Both the position numbers and the translations under genes were made by a program. The notes below the pieces were generated by a model. The model was not told where the DNA came from and made no database searches. It was given only the letters and a program-made list of their open reading frames with translations. Shown here piece by piece: positions 23,744-36,188 of a DNA stretch of 64,000 bases; positions within the stretch are counted from its first letter, which is position 1, and each line of letters opens with the position of its first letter. The DNA comes from Vermamoeba vermiformis. Taxonomy: Eukaryota; Tubulinea; Echinamoebida. Where the stretch lies: assembly GCA_045837725.1 (NCBI GenBank), contig JBEWZL010000261.1, positions 1 through 64,000 of the forward strand, written 5' to 3'.

Positions 23744-25903
23744 TCAACTAAATGGATTATAAACAATGGTCTCTTCTTCCGAATCATCGGAATCACTTTG
23801 ATCAGGCACCAGTTTCGGAGTGCCAGAATTGCCCGCCGTACTCTGAGGAACTTTAATTGGCTCGCTAATGTCGGCCAGTTTCGGTATGTTTCGCGGGTTT
23901 ATCTCGTTGGGCCTCACCATGGGCGTAGTCAGGCTTACTTTCGGTGTCAAGTTGTTGGATGGCGGGGGTGTTTCACCGCTAAGATCGACGAATGTCTTTG
24001 TTTTCGCGGGCTCTTTTGGTGATATAGTTACATTGCTCAGGATCTCCTTGATCATCTCTGTGTCTGACTTGCCCAAACAAGCACTAGATAGCAGGTAAGT
24101 AGCCTCCTATTGCAAGGTCACGAATTAGAACAGGAACTTTAAGTAAAGTAGTGGAGCGGTTATTAAAGTCCTTAATAATCGCGATTATGATTCTGTTTCA
24201 ATGAAATGAGTGGTAATTATCCACGCAGGGATCCGTCGGAGAATTAACTAGGATCCGACGTGACCTGGGTTAAAGCCGTATATAGGACGTACCTGAACTG
24301 CTTCCTCATATTTAGTGCACGTTGTAAATGACGAGGTTTGGAATTTGACTTTGTTCCCCTCAAATATTATTGCGGTGGCTTTCCAAGTTTCAATTCCGTT
24401 GGAGATCTGCGTCGACGGCTCATACTCAAGCTTAAAACCGTTCTTAGAGACATATTCATTGACTCTCTAATCAAATCAAGCGAGGTTAATTTTGTGATTT
24501 GACGTGGGAAAGAATTTAAATTCTAAATTAATTCATACCTTTTGCGCGTCAGCGTAGTAAGTCTGTTTTAAGCTTGGTCCATACGCAACAACTTGCAGTG
24601 ATTGCACGGCTTTCTTTGCCGCAAGCTTCGCTGCATCCTTCTGTTGTTTGACTAGGAAGTTCAGGTTAGTAAACGCCCGTTTCTTTTCTATGACGGGTGC
24701 TCGTTGCATGCGCGGGGTGGGAGCGCTGTGCACGTGGCACGATGGACGCGTGACTGGCACGAAGACGTTGACCTTTGAGCTTCTTGTATCAGACTTCTCA
24801 ATCGCTGAAAGATACTGGTGACTAAGTCTCCGCAAGGAACGATGACCTTGGTAAGTGAAAGATTACCCCGCAGTTGTTGGCTGCCCTCTTTTTTTCGGTC
24901 GGCTTTTTTTGCGGGGTTTTTTTACCGGGGGGGCCCCCTTTTTTGGGATATTTTTTTTTTTTTTTTTTTTTTTAAATATATATATAAAAAAAAAAACTTC
25001 GTGCCAGTCACGCGTCCATTGTGCCACGTGCACAGCGCTCCCACGCCGCGCATGCAACGAGCACCCGTCATAGTGCGTACCTGGACTAGATTTAAAGGCG
25101 AGGCCGTTGATTTCGAGCGAACAGACCCAATAGCGATTGTGCTCGGGACCTTGTTCTGAATAGCTCCACGAGGGCGTTATCGGCCACTTGTTCTTCGCTA
25201 TCAACTCCTATTAAAGTATTAATATACATATTAAGTATAGTCTTAGTATGAGGCTTACTTGCAAGAGCCCTTTCCAATTTGACGGATCAGTGGCAGCATC
25301 GTCAGGTATGAGACCTGGTACCGATTTAACCGATGATCCTTTCGTCAAATGCTTGTAAATATTTTCAGCGACTTGTTGTTCAGCCTCTTTGATGGATTTC
25401 AAGGGCTGGGAAGTGAACTCGAGTTCACGAACAACAACGCGACTTACAAACATCCCCTCAGAATTTTCTATAATTAAATTAATTACTATAATATCCAAAT
25501 ATACTTGTTTCGGTAGTACTGAGAATTTAAATAGATTTTTTGATTGCGAAATATGAAAGATAAAAATAATGCAATTTGTCAACTTACTTGAGGTGTCATA
25601 ATGGACGCTCTGCTTTAAATATTCCTGTAGTCTCCCTTTCCAATTTATTTGAACGGGGTTATTTGTGACTGCAGGAGTTTGAGTTGTTTCGGTAGAGATG
25701 GCATCCAGCGCTGTTTGCGCGGCAAGTTTTTCAGACTCTTTTTTGCTGCCTTTAATATCACCACTAAACTGTCTTCCGTCTGGTAGTATCACTTTGGCTT
25801 GCCAATTCTGTTCACCGAACCTCTCGCTTTCATATCTGATCAGATTTCCCTTTCCGATCTTGTCGAAATGTAATTTTAGCAGAGTCTTAGGGTCTTGCGC
25901 CAT
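23744..25903 (-). CDS. Protein with four double-stranded RNA-binding motifs
   Basis: RNA-binding protein with no enzyme domain seen. dsRBM1 at residues 4-70 (LLKLHFDKIGKGN...KKESEKLAAQTALDAI); dsRBM2 is split by an intron (WKGRLQEYLKQSVHYDTS, then RELEFTSQ...AEQQVAENIYKHL); dsRBM3 from NWKGLLQ through WVCSLEINGLAFKSSP to KDAAKLAAKKAVQSL; dsRBM4 (VNEYVSKNGFKLEYEP...KYEEAVQ). The tail of about 110 residues is Pro/Ser/Thr-rich and ends acidic (SDSDDSEEETIVYNPFS). Such arrays occur in dsRNA sensors and RNAi or editing cofactors; which role applies is unknown. The intron inside dsRBM3 (24688-25080) is listed separately because of its inverted repeats. Start at 25903 sits directly before dsRBM1. 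Confidence 0.9.
24688..25080 (-). repeat. Intron bounded by 77-bp inverted repeats
   Basis: 393-nt intron of the dsRNA-binding gene, much longer than its neighbours. Arms are 24688-24764 and 24997-25073: inverted copies with two mismatches in 77 bp. One arm ends exactly at the acceptor AG; the other begins 7 nt inside the donor GTACGC. Removing the intron restores dsRBM3 in frame (phase 1). Between the arms lies unique sequence, then a homopolymer-rich piece (24,885-24,996: runs of G, C, T and A) that looks like poor-quality sequence. No target-site duplication is visible. Confidence 0.75.
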
Positions 25904-26108
25904 TGTGCATGGAACCTCTGGCTTCAGTTGTGGTGGAGAATGTTGGAGTAATTCTGGAAAGAAAAGACTTCACGCAGTGTCCAAAAATGCTTGTCCCGCT
26001 GTGTTGGTTTGTGAATTCCACGGACACGCCGTGTTAGACTGAATTGAAAAAACGTCCCTTTCTATTGGATCTGTCTTATTTACACGGCAAATACGTTAAA
26101 TTACAGTA

Positions 26109-27370
26109 TTATTGAGTTGTCAGATGGCGCTTGTTCGCCTCGAGCCATTCAGCTTCTTCTTTTAACAACATGTCCATATAATCATCGTGGACATATTTGA
26201 AGGTATTTTTGCCCCAGTAATCTTCTTCTAATACTTCTTCGTCAATGTGCTCGTAAAGATCTTCCTTCTTTTTTACGAAAATGATTTTCTTCGCTGTAGC
26301 TGGCTGAACAAGTGGCACGCACATCTTCCAGAATGCTGTAAAGTCCGATTTACTAAGAGTCAAAGGCCACATCCGCAAGATTTTCTACATCCGACTTACC
26401 CCAGAAGATCCAGGGTGCTTTCACGATATATAGGGCTCCTAGTCGCTCAGGATAATGATTTGATAGTGCGTCTATAAGCTTGAAAGTCATCTTGATGTGA
26501 GCTGGATTCATCATGTACGAGGGAAAACTCGAGCAATCAACCAGCCACACGGTCTAAAGAGGAATAAGACGGTATTAATGCTCTGTTATAAATAATTCTA
26601 ATGAAAGAAATAGTGGCATGAAGGAGCGATGGGTACCTGTTCTACTCCTTCGCGCATGATCCTGATCGCTCGTTCGACTTGGTAGAGCATAATTTTTAAT
26701 TTGCCAGACACGTCTTCATTCTTATCTAGTTTGCACTACAATTTTAATGGCATTAATATCGGACTATGTCTATGGCAAAGCGAGATGCGTTACCCTCATT
26801 ACTGTGATTGGACGTCCTAATTTGTCAACTCCGTTGTGATAGTTTTTAGCGTGCTTAAAGTGGTGTTCGCAATCTGGGCAATGCGTAAATATAGGATTTA
26901 ATACATAAGCACCCGCGTGCACGGATCGGATCTGCCAACTTACCTTTACACGACATTATATCGACCTTTTGTTCCTTTCTCCATTCAAAAGTGGCCAACA
27001 TCATCTTTTTAGATTTGTTTACCTCGCCAGAAGTGGCACGTATGTATCTATGATGTGGAATTGGGATCAGGCAAGTTAGAAAAACGTAATTTTAATAATT
27101 ACGAAGTAAATTAATTTGAACAAGATTAATTTACAAGCCATAATAAAAATAATATGATGTATTACGGCAGTAAATATTAATTTGATGAATAACTAGCTAT
27201 AATTTGTTATGTGCTGGTCAGTATCTTTATTCTAAGGCTTACCGCGCTAAGGCACTATCTTCTAAATATTTTTTCTCGAGCTCGTTCCATTCTTTCTTTT
27301 CTTCCAACACCAAGTTACGGAGTTTTTCTATATCCGCAACTTTGACACCGTGCTTGGTTTCCTCGGCCAT
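26109..27370 (-). CDS. CRAL-TRIO (Sec14-like) lipid-binding protein
   Basis: Cytosolic lipid-transfer type protein of about 245 aa in six exons. The N-terminal helical CRAL-TRIO-N part (residues 1-75) has ALARYIRATSGEVNKSKKM and MLATFEWRK. The lipid-binding fold follows with GVDKLGRPITVMR, VERAIRIMREGVEQ, HYPERLGALYIVKAPWIFW and WKMCVPLVQPATAKKIIFV, in family order. An acidic tail with EEVLEEDYWG follows. It has no GOLD or other added domain. The likely ligand is a phosphoinositide or another lipid, not readable from sequence. Confidence 0.9.
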
Positions 27371-27866
27371 TATTTGAGCCAATTATGTTCGCTTATTCGA
27401 ACAAAACTATAACGCGTGGTGCTTCGATTAATACATCTACAGTTTATTTACGTCAAAAAAAAACCGAACGGTTTATTGGCACGTGCTCAATCTTCCCAAC
27501 CGTATTCAATGGCATACTCGCACGGGTGCCTGCTACTCGCATCACAATATCTCCAAGAACAGTGATCCCAGTACCGTTACATTACATACTAGTAACACCC
27601 GCACAACTCAAAATGTCTGGGCTAGCCGTTTTGTACATCTCTGCAAACGACTTGTTGCCATAGTGCTCGCTCTTGCTTTCGCTCCTCTTTCTTCGAGCTT
27701 TGTGGTTGCTCAGAAATCTGGATTTGCGTAATAGTAAGGCGTATCAAGGCGGGAGAGCAGATACGCATTCAAATAAAAGATCACAGTTTCGGTACAACCT
27801 GTTGAAATTTGTTTGTAGAACTCTTTTCCATGGCATTTACAGCAACAACAATTATTTGTAAAAGAA
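27371..27866. other. Intergenic between divergent genes
   Basis: About 500 bp between the starts of the CRAL-TRIO gene (-) and the small membrane protein gene (+). Short plus-strand frames here (27385-27663, 27483-27731) have no splice or family support. Both promoters must lie here. Confidence 0.45.
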
Positions 27867-28438
27867 ATGAAGCAAGTGGCGCCAATATTGATTTATTTTT
27901 CCATTATTCTTGTGCAAACGACGTCTGCTCTCGCTGAGGTCGACTGCAGCGAATTTACGACGAACACGACATGTTTAATGCAAGGTTGCAATTGCGCTTA
28001 TTTAATATGCGATACAGACTCGTAAGTGGATTGCCACAAAAAATAGTTGGAATTGCAATCGGGATCCACTTTTAATATTGTCAAAATTATTATTATTATT
28101 ATTATTATGTGATGTACGTAGCAATTAACGCGTCATTGCAATTTAGTGCATGCGTACCAGCCAACGCGACTCACAGCCAACCTGTCAATGTGGACAAGTG
28201 TCAATCATACGAATTCTGCTTCGAATGCTCGCACAAAAGCGATAGTCGCGGAGAAGCACGCTGTTCCGCGGGTTATTCTAGCACTACTGTCGCGCATTGG
28301 AAAATTGCTGTCATCGTGCTCAGCGCCGCGTTCTTCGTGTTTATCGTGATCAGCCTCGTTCTGTATCTGAAAATGCGTAACAAAAAAAACCTGCCAAAGT
28401 CCAAAGAAGTAACCATGGAGTATAATGAAATGAAATAA
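27867..28438 (+). CDS. Small cysteine-rich type I membrane protein (PSI-like ectodomain)
   Basis: Two exons, about 150 aa. Residues 1-22 are a signal peptide (MKQVAPILIYFSIILVQTTS). The ectodomain has closely spaced cysteines (DCSEF, TTCLMQGCNCAYLIC, ACVPANA, CQSYEFCFEC, ARCSAGY), a spacing like plexin-semaphorin-integrin (PSI) modules. One membrane span (WKIAVIVLSAAFFVFIVISL) leads to a basic tail of about 30 residues ending MEYNEMK. The donor is at about 28,022; the acceptor after a TTA microsatellite rejoins in phase 2. Ligand unknown; PSI is a resemblance, not proof. Confidence 0.7.
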
Positions 28439-28687
28439 CAAGTCCACGGAGCCAAATCTAAATTTTGTTGCGGCGATCCGCATCGTGTATTTTTCCACCA
28501 ATTTGTGTATTATAGATCATAGCCAAAGTAAATTGTAATTCATTGGCCATTACTATTAATGTACTATCCGAGTTTGCCCATTACCATTACGGCCCACATT
28601 GATCCAGATCCACCCATCGCAACGGAACTAAACTAGGCTTACTAACATCTATTTACTTCGTGCAACCATCCAAAATAGTTCTGCAGT

Positions 28688-30508
28688 TTAAACTTGCACG
28701 TAAGTAGCGTAATAAGTAAGGCCACAAGTGTCGTGACCCATTTCCAAATGGATGTAGCCGTCTATTCCCCAGTTAGTGTTCCAAGAGTTACGTACAATCC
28801 AATAGGGAGTAGGAGCACTAGTATTGTATCCAACTAACTGCACACAATGGTCCAGTAAGTTCACCTGAGCAAAAAGTGTCAGATCTGCACTATACGCTAT
28901 TTCGCTCGCGATCTGCAACTTACCCAAGCACATTCACTCGCAGTCATCACGCCGCCCGTGTAGTCTTGCCAGTTCATAGCATCCAAGCAGATACTAGCAC
29001 GCAAAATCATTAGCCTCAGCGACAAAACTTAACCACAAACATGCGGTTCAACCGTTATTTTTTGTGCGTCGTACCTAAATGGACCAACAGTCGCGAGACT
29101 CTTCTGCAAATCAGCTTCGTTTGCAAATTCAGTGGCCTAATAATGAAACACTATTAAACCTTTGGAAAGAATTATTCGCAAATTGCAAGTGGATCAACCG
29201 AAATTAATTTAAAATTAATCTTAACCATAGTATCGTTATTAATATCCATCGTGCAATACTTACGTATTTCCAGCCCTTGACCTTGGCAACAGCGAGTGAT
29301 TTGTTGAAGCGACACCAGCCGACTTCAGCTTGATAGGGATAACTTGATTCTGCTTCTTGACCTCCGTTGATCATAACTAAATGAAAATATGAGGTCCATA
29401 TTATAGATACGTATATTATGAGCTTTATGTAAAGTAATGATCGTTGGATCCAGCTCGTTAACCTACCATTGTGAAAAGCACTTCCAGGAATACCACCGTT
29501 GCAGCCCAAGGCAAAATGATCGCAATCAACGAGTTGTTGTGGCGCAAGAGCTAATTTGTCCGCGGTGGATTTGCCTGCTTGAAGCCACGCGGATTCGATC
29601 GTTTCCGTAGCCGAAAATGCCCAACAGCTACGATGAAATTATTAACAATGACATCAATATGGCGTATAGAATATATTCGAATACCTTCCACAGTCGCCTT
29701 GATCTTTCACCGGTGTTACAATACCGTGATCTCGCCTAAAATTATGATCAGATCAACCAAATTCGCTATCATTACTTAGCAGTCTACTAATAACAATACT
29801 AACCAATCGACCGAAGCTGGTAAATTATCTACATTAATGCTGCTAGTCTCTTTACGTTGAAGTTCCGGAGTGATTTTGTTTTTCATTAGGTAAGTGGATC
29901 GGAACTCTTCAGGCGTCAAATCTGCAACGAATATTTAATTACTCCTTTCGTGGCTTGATGCATCGTAAAGCATTTAATTATAAGCAGGCCGATAACAAAC
30001 TGAAAGTAAGCAAATAAAATTCCGTCATACCTGAAAACTTGTTGATCCCGTACGTGGCGCCGTTCGGAAAAGTCTTGGTTCTTTCTTCAATACGCTTTAA
30101 GGATTGCTACATAACATTATTAGAACGATATTAATGATAAAATTAAGGATCAGGCTACAGAAGCTTCCAAAGATATTTCGGACCAAATTAAATTAATATT
30201 TATAATAACAATGTTCAAAATTTTAATATTTAAACGTTGCTGCTATTGAATTATCCGCATTTTTAGAGCTTACCTTGAAAATTTCAAATCTGTGCACCAT
30301 TTCACCGTCTGAAGCGTACTGCTTATTATACGTCTTAGTAAACGTCTGAAAATCATCTAAAAATTACAATATTATTTAGTCAAGGGAGGATTTTATCCAT
30401 CAATACCACGGAAGACGCACCTAAAAACTCAGCGTCTGATCGGCCGGAGAACTGAGCACAACCCCAGCTCGATAATAACACTAGCAATACAAAAAATATG
30501 ATTTGCAT
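28688..30508 (-). CDS. Cathepsin L-like cysteine protease, papain family C1A
   Basis: Secreted or lysosomal endopeptidase. Signal peptide MQIIFFVLLVLLSSWGCAQ, then the I29 inhibitor propeptide with an ERFNIN-type helix (FTKTYNKQYASDGEMVHRFE, YGINKFSGDLTPEEF). The mature domain begins near LPASVDWRDHG. Active site: VKDQGDCGSCWAFS (Cys, codons split by an intron at about 29,630-29,690), NLLDHCVQLVGY (His) and YWIVRNSWNTNWG (Asn). The GCNGG motif is present. Roughly ten exons, about 350 aa, normal size. All catalytic residues are in place, so an active digestive protease is expected. It converges on the small type I protein gene, 250 bp away. Confidence 0.95.
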
Positions 30509-31064
30509 TGTGGTGTTAGTTAAATACTGCTGAGAACTCTTGTTCCTTTTCCAGCCCGGTACAACTGACCCGCCAAATCGTGCAAACAGTAGTTATATCT
30601 TCTACAGAACAGATTTATTTGAACCGTCGGCTTGAAACATCACTTTGTTGAAAGTACCATACAAATTATGTACGGTGATAGCTAAATGCTTCAGCATCGC
30701 ACATTGGGCATTGTACGCGATCGATCAGAATCAATAATACTAGCAAACCGCCATGAACCTTGCGAATAATGTGAGTAATAATTATTTTAATATATACAAC
30801 CAACTAAATTGAGTATTCGTTGTAATTAAGAGTCGGCTTCGAATCCTCATTTAAACGACTTTCTACAAATTTATTCGCAGGTTGATAACTCATAATAAGT
30901 TATGAAAATATTTGATTAAGCCTTTGAACAAATTCTGATTATCATTTGAATTATTCTAATTATTTTTTAAGAACAAGGAAAACCTGATCGGCAGTAAGGT
31001 TGCGAATAAGCCTCTTAGGTAAGCGATTTAACTCGCTATTTGAGGATTTGAGGTCACCTATCAT
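30509..31064. other. Intergenic between divergent genes
   Basis: 556 bp between the starts of the cathepsin gene (-) and the large uncharacterised gene (+). AT-rich; holds both promoters; no feature recognised. Confidence 0.45.
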
Positions 31065-31345
31065 ATGACATCATCAGTTCCATCCTTCAGGTCAACGCGA
31101 GCTCGCTTAGAGATTAAAAATTGTTTTTCGCGTACTGACGCTTTTAGCTGCATTAGTTGACTCTGTTATTTTCATTTTGTCTGACAACAGCATACCAGGT
31201 CTTGCTTGAAACGAGCTCCTCTAATAGATCTTACCAATCTCTCAGTTAAGCCGTCTCCGAAGAGCAAGAGAGTGACCTTCAATTTCGAGACGACGCCTGA
31301 ATTGAACTTACGCAAAATGAGCGAAAGTAAGCAAGCCAGGATTAT

Positions 31346-31384
<39 letters not shown>

Positions 31385-33845
31385 AGTCCATCCCTGTTTT
31401 TGAACCAAAAAAACTCTGAATCTCCAAATTTTCGGATCGAAATTGACAATTTGACTGATCTACGTATTGTAGTATTCGAGGAAATTAGAAATATGGGAGA
31501 CGTTACTCGTAGAGCCTATTCACGTATCCAAAGAATGCTTACTAGGACCGATGGACCCCGCGTACTGGTCTCGTACCAGCCTGGAGTAACGTTGAAGTAC
31601 CTCAAGTATTTGTTGCAATGCCCTTGGGAGTTCAACGTTGGCGACGACCATGGATCTATTCCTTGGCAGAAGCTAGAGCCCTCGTCGCTCGAATCTGCCA
31701 AGGACGATCCGCTCGTGTACGTGTGTTTGGCGCCCTGACCGCGAGCAATGTCTCCAGATCCACAAGCAATTTGGAACCTTCCATAGAGCAGTCGCGTTGG
31801 TACTTGGCGATGTGGATTTGATGGTCAAGCTAGGTCACGAAATGCGCGTCAATGGTTTGTTACCTGGCTTCGACAAGCCTCTCACATTTGTGGTGACAGA
31901 ACACGACATGGCGCGGTACGTACTGTATATACGAACATTATAGTGCTTATCATTGACCATATTCAAGTCAAGGGCCGTATTATCGAGAGTCCTCCGAGCA
32001 TCGAGCTCTTCTTAACGCTACCGGCGGAATACCGCTTTTGCTCGAAGAATTTGAAACAAAAGAACATCCTGAGTACCGTTGGATTCGAGATAATAAGGTG
32101 TTCGGGCGTCTGTTTGTATTGATGATGATGAATCACCCGATTGAGCCGCACTGGCGCGAACTCAAAACTGGTCTGTCAATGCTTGACTTGGCAGCTGCTT
32201 GTGGATTTACGTTTAGCACGCGGTCTGGTGCAGAACTAAACGTCAGTGTCTTAAGCAACAGTACTTCACTCGCAGCATCGGTGCTAATACTGTGTGAGAA
32301 GTTAAAGCGCATGTACTGCTTGATGAACGAAAAGATGAATACTTTGATGCGTCCGGCTGGCGTTGCCTGGCAAGTTATGGAGAACATTGTCGTGCAGAAT
32401 ATGCAAATAGTCGACAACCATATGCCACGTCAAACTTACAAAAGCCGATATCCTTTTTTGGCAACGTCGTTTTTGGCAGACATACTCCATCAAGTGAACT
32501 GCGCCATTCTTGGACCCAAAATCACCACTGCAGTGCCGGCAGTATCGAATAAGTATCGCACGTTGTATCCCAATGCAGCACCTACTCAGCTACATCCAGA
32601 AGATTGGCGATTTTACTTGTCCGTTGTTCCACAGAACACAGTTATTCAACCACGAGAGGCATCGCACAGTCCGGATGCCTACATCATCGTTGAACAACGC
32701 GATGTCGTCGATGGTATACAGAACTTGGTTCGGCACCTGCTATGCTTTCAAGTGAAATATGGTGCACAAGACTTGCCGCTATGCCAGGTGTTGGACGAGT
32801 TGGCCAAGTGTCCCCAAGTTAGCGTCACAGCTAAGGTAAGATTAAATGCCCCTGACCATTAGATACTAATACTTCCTCACTAGTCTGAAGGAAAACGAAC
32901 GTTAGCCTACAATGAGCTATTCCAAGGCTACGAGAGCATGCCCGCTAAGTATACGCTTACATTTGTCTACGCAGCCATGAACCATGACAAGGCTGTCAAG
33001 CAATTGCTCGCGGATAAGACTTATGACGAGATTCACGAGAGCTACATCAGAATCACTTGCAAGTCATTTGCTTCGATTCCAAATAACGTGGAACTCATCT
33101 TGCTGCGGCGGCCTGGCCTAATTCAGTTACTTGGCAGCGACTTCTACTCATACCTCAAGTCTTTCAAGCCTGCCACCACAATTAGCAGTAGCCGTAAGTG
33201 TCTGAAATGACTACAGTGACATTTACCTGACAAAACACGTGCAGTGCCACAGGTGTACGACAATCCTGCCGTAGCGTTCCTGCAGTGTCAAGGTACAATA
33301 GATGTCATTTATTTGCAGTTATTAAGCAGACTTTAGAGTCCGAAGATGCAGATGCGGTGTTGGATGAGATTAATAGGCTTTGCCGCTCGTACAAGAAATT
33401 CAGCATTGATACTAGTGGGCTCAAACTTATGCGTCGCCCACAAGCAAGCTCAGGAGCCAATTCTGAAACATCCATCGCCGAGGCAAATGTGTCGCCAATA
33501 GGGCATGGACCTCGACCTAGATCTCAAGGAAGTGGTTCGTCAAGCCATTCGCTTAACTCAGCCATCACTTCAGAGGAATCTCAGCCAGCGAACGTGCTTC
33601 CCTTGCCGGTGCCAGTGGTGCGCAGTGCAGTTGCTGGATCAGGTCCTACGGCCGTGAAGCCAAAACTTAATCCTCCTGTCAAAAGAACACTGCTTGTGCC
33701 CGCCAAAAAATATGCAAATGTAAGACCAAGGTACATGGACGCGTTTAACAAGAAAGAGGCCAATCATGAGCCGAAAGAAGAGCCGTACACGAAGAGTTCC
33801 AAAAGCAACACTAATCGAGACAACAATAACAATGCACCAATGTGA
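31065..33845 (+). CDS. Uncharacterised protein of about 800-870 aa with RVTF motif and disordered tail
   Basis: Not recognised. The short first exon (MTSSVPSF) joins in phase 2 to KRAPLIDLTNLSVKPSPKSK, then RVTFNFE, which has the R-V-x-F form used by protein phosphatase 1 partners. A folded, helix-rich centre follows (FGTFHRAVALVLGDVDLM, WRELKTGLSMLDLAAACGF, PLCQVLDELAKCPQVS). The tail after about 33,430 is Ser/Pro/Lys-rich and ends with KYANVRPRYMDAFN and an Asn run. Near 31,725 the frame changes: either an intron of about 43 nt (donor GTGTAC, acceptor CCAG at 31,757) or a one-base step at CCC-TGA. Introns at about 31,917, 32,836, 33,195 and 33,290 join cleanly. Confidence 0.7.
31346..31379. 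repeat. TA microsatellite in an intron
   Basis: Run of alternating T and A just before the acceptor of the second intron of the 31065-33845 gene. It may vary in length between strains. Confidence 0.85.
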
Positions 33846-34093
33846 AGATCAGAGCGTTGACAACTCGTAGTATTACCCACGCATTTTTGGCCGTTACATG
33901 TAAATAAATGCCACGTCGATACAAAAATTCGGTACCATGCTGAAAAAACCTCTAAGAAATATCCTACTCAAATGTTATATCGTTATGGAAACTTGTGGCT
34001 GTAACTCGAGCAAAGTATGCAATTTAACGAAGGATTATCGGCACACATCGAGATTTCGGGAGGTTCATTTAACGTCGACGGATAATTTAATTT

Positions 34094-36010
34094 ATGATTT
34101 ATATTAAACAGCTGCACAACCTCATGAGGCCAGCGCGGGCAACTGCATTGCGCGGTGTCCTTGTGGTTGTGGTAGTGTTTATGGTAATTATGTTAGTTAG
34201 AACAAATCCGAACAGGTAATAATTTTTAATCGTTGAATTTTGTCTTAATTATGACGATCACTATGAGTGCTCCGGAAACCATCAATTCACAATTTTAATT
34301 AATTAACGTCCGCAAAATTTAACAAATCCGAAACTTTAATTTAATCTGACTCAACGGAGCGTGCCAGATAATTATGAATCTCGATGTTGAAAATTACTAC
34401 TGCATGGAATTGTTAACTTACTCAAAATTAATTAGGTATTGGTCTGGCACGTGGGAAAACGAACCAAATCCGCGTAATAATATGCCTCCACCAGCTTTCG
34501 GCAATGTTCACAACAACGTACCTCTAAATCCATGGGAGGATATGCGAATGACACCTTTTGGGCACGCATCCGGACTTTTCGCAGACTGTCCCAACAACGA
34601 CACCACCAAATGCTTGAATTTTCTGCGAAATCATGAACCACTGCTTATTCGCAATACTAGCGACGAGTTGACCATATTTCACACGGCTTGGACTGGCGGA
34701 ATGGTGCCCGTTCATCAATTCTTGCTCTATTCCTACTTAGCCACCCAAAATTTGAACAAGTCGATATTAGTCTATTGGCTCGAGGCACAGGAATACGAAA
34801 ACTTTACATCCAATCCGATGTTGGCTCCATTCAAAGACCATCCGAATATTTATTTCAAATGCTTTACTTTGTCAAACCTCGCAAAGGTACGTAACCGAAC
34901 AGTGTTTATAAGACATTACATCTCGTAGATTACTAATTTATTTTCTGCAAACTGAACTAAATTAAATAAGAAAAAATTACTATTTATGGTAACCGGATAA
35001 TTTTCTAGGACACGCCGTTGGACCTATCAAAAATACAGGACGATAAGCGAAGATTAGCTGTGATTGGCCTGTTAAATGCTAAAGGAGCATTATGGGGAGA
35101 TTTAGTGCGCATGTTAATATTGTACAAGTACGGCGGAATGTACGTGGATGTGGATATCATTTTCTTGCGGCCAATGGACCCGTTTATGGTAAGCTACACT
35201 CAAAAAATATTACATGATCTATTACAGCTAATTTCATATAAAGTGCCATGGAAAATATTTCGTAAATTATTTTGGAAAAGTTTCAAATTACTTTAACGGA
35301 GTTTAAAAACTGTCAATTTTTACTTAACTGATCCGCTCTGATGTTATGTTATCGCTAGCAAAATGAATTCGCGTACTTGTGGGCAGCGCAAACAAGCAGG
35401 ATGAACACGGCAGTATTCTCGTTGCAGCGCGGAGGCAAATCAGTTAAAACAATGTTCCTGCGCATTGTTGGCAGGAGAGCCAATTTTCATCCGTGGAAAT
35501 TGTTCGACATTATCAACGAGCAAGGTTTGCCCGTGGTAATCTATCCCTCGGCGTACTTCGATCCGGTTTGGAACATTGTTGAAAAAGCTAGTCCTAAGAA
35601 AGACTTGCCATTTGATAGGTAAGTAATCTTATGATATTACGACATAATAATATAATATCAAAATATTTACTGAAATATTATTTCAATATTTTGAAGATCC
35701 CAGATCCAGATCAATGGTTGAATAATTCGAATGATTGTTGTATCCTACCTCATAATTAATCCTGTTATATTGTAGATTTTCACATTTCTTCGGCAAGGTT
35801 AATGGAGAATTTAAATTTTGGGAAGGCGCGTACGCGTACCATTTCCATAATATGTATAAGACGCACTCATGGGAACCGGACACTTTTGCAGGAAGATTAT
35901 TACAGCAATTCCAGGAACAAATCAGAAATAATGCGAATAATAGCTACGAGTTAACAGGAATTACGCCCGAGATTGCTGATCTACTCGTCGAACAATGTAC
36001 AGAGACATAA
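34094..36010 (+). CDS. Golgi-type glycosyltransferase with DXD motif (Gly_transf_sug family)
   Basis: Type II membrane protein: 20 polar residues, signal anchor VLVVVVVFMVIMLV, stem, then catalytic domain. The core has FHTAWTGGM, ILVYWLEAQ, AKGALWGDLVRMLILYKYGG and MYVDVDIIFLRPMDPF; the DVD is the metal and nucleotide-sugar DXD site of the Och1/A4GALT-like fold. Later blocks are NTAVFSLQ, PSAYFDPV and WEGAYAYHFHNMYKTHSW, the last matching the conserved His/Trp end of the family. Five exons, about 440 aa. Asn-rich sequons in the stem suggest it is itself glycosylated. Sugar donor and acceptor cannot be read from the sequence. Confidence 0.87.
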
Positions 36011-36188
36011 ATACGCTAAAAATTAGCTTATTTTCGTTGATTTCAACTAAAATATCTATAATTATATGTTCACCTACTTACATTATTATCTGACGCAAAA
36101 TCTTGAAGATCTCAACTCGATCTCCAAACAGATCTATTCTTCGCTTGCAAAGTCTTGGTTAAACTCTATTACTGCTTTATAAATATAA

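Noticed and set aside
24818-25159. Phe-rich plus-strand and Lys-rich minus-strand frames at 24,818-25,204
   Set aside because: They cross homopolymer runs inside the intron of the dsRNA-binding gene and mirror low-complexity sequence, not a protein.
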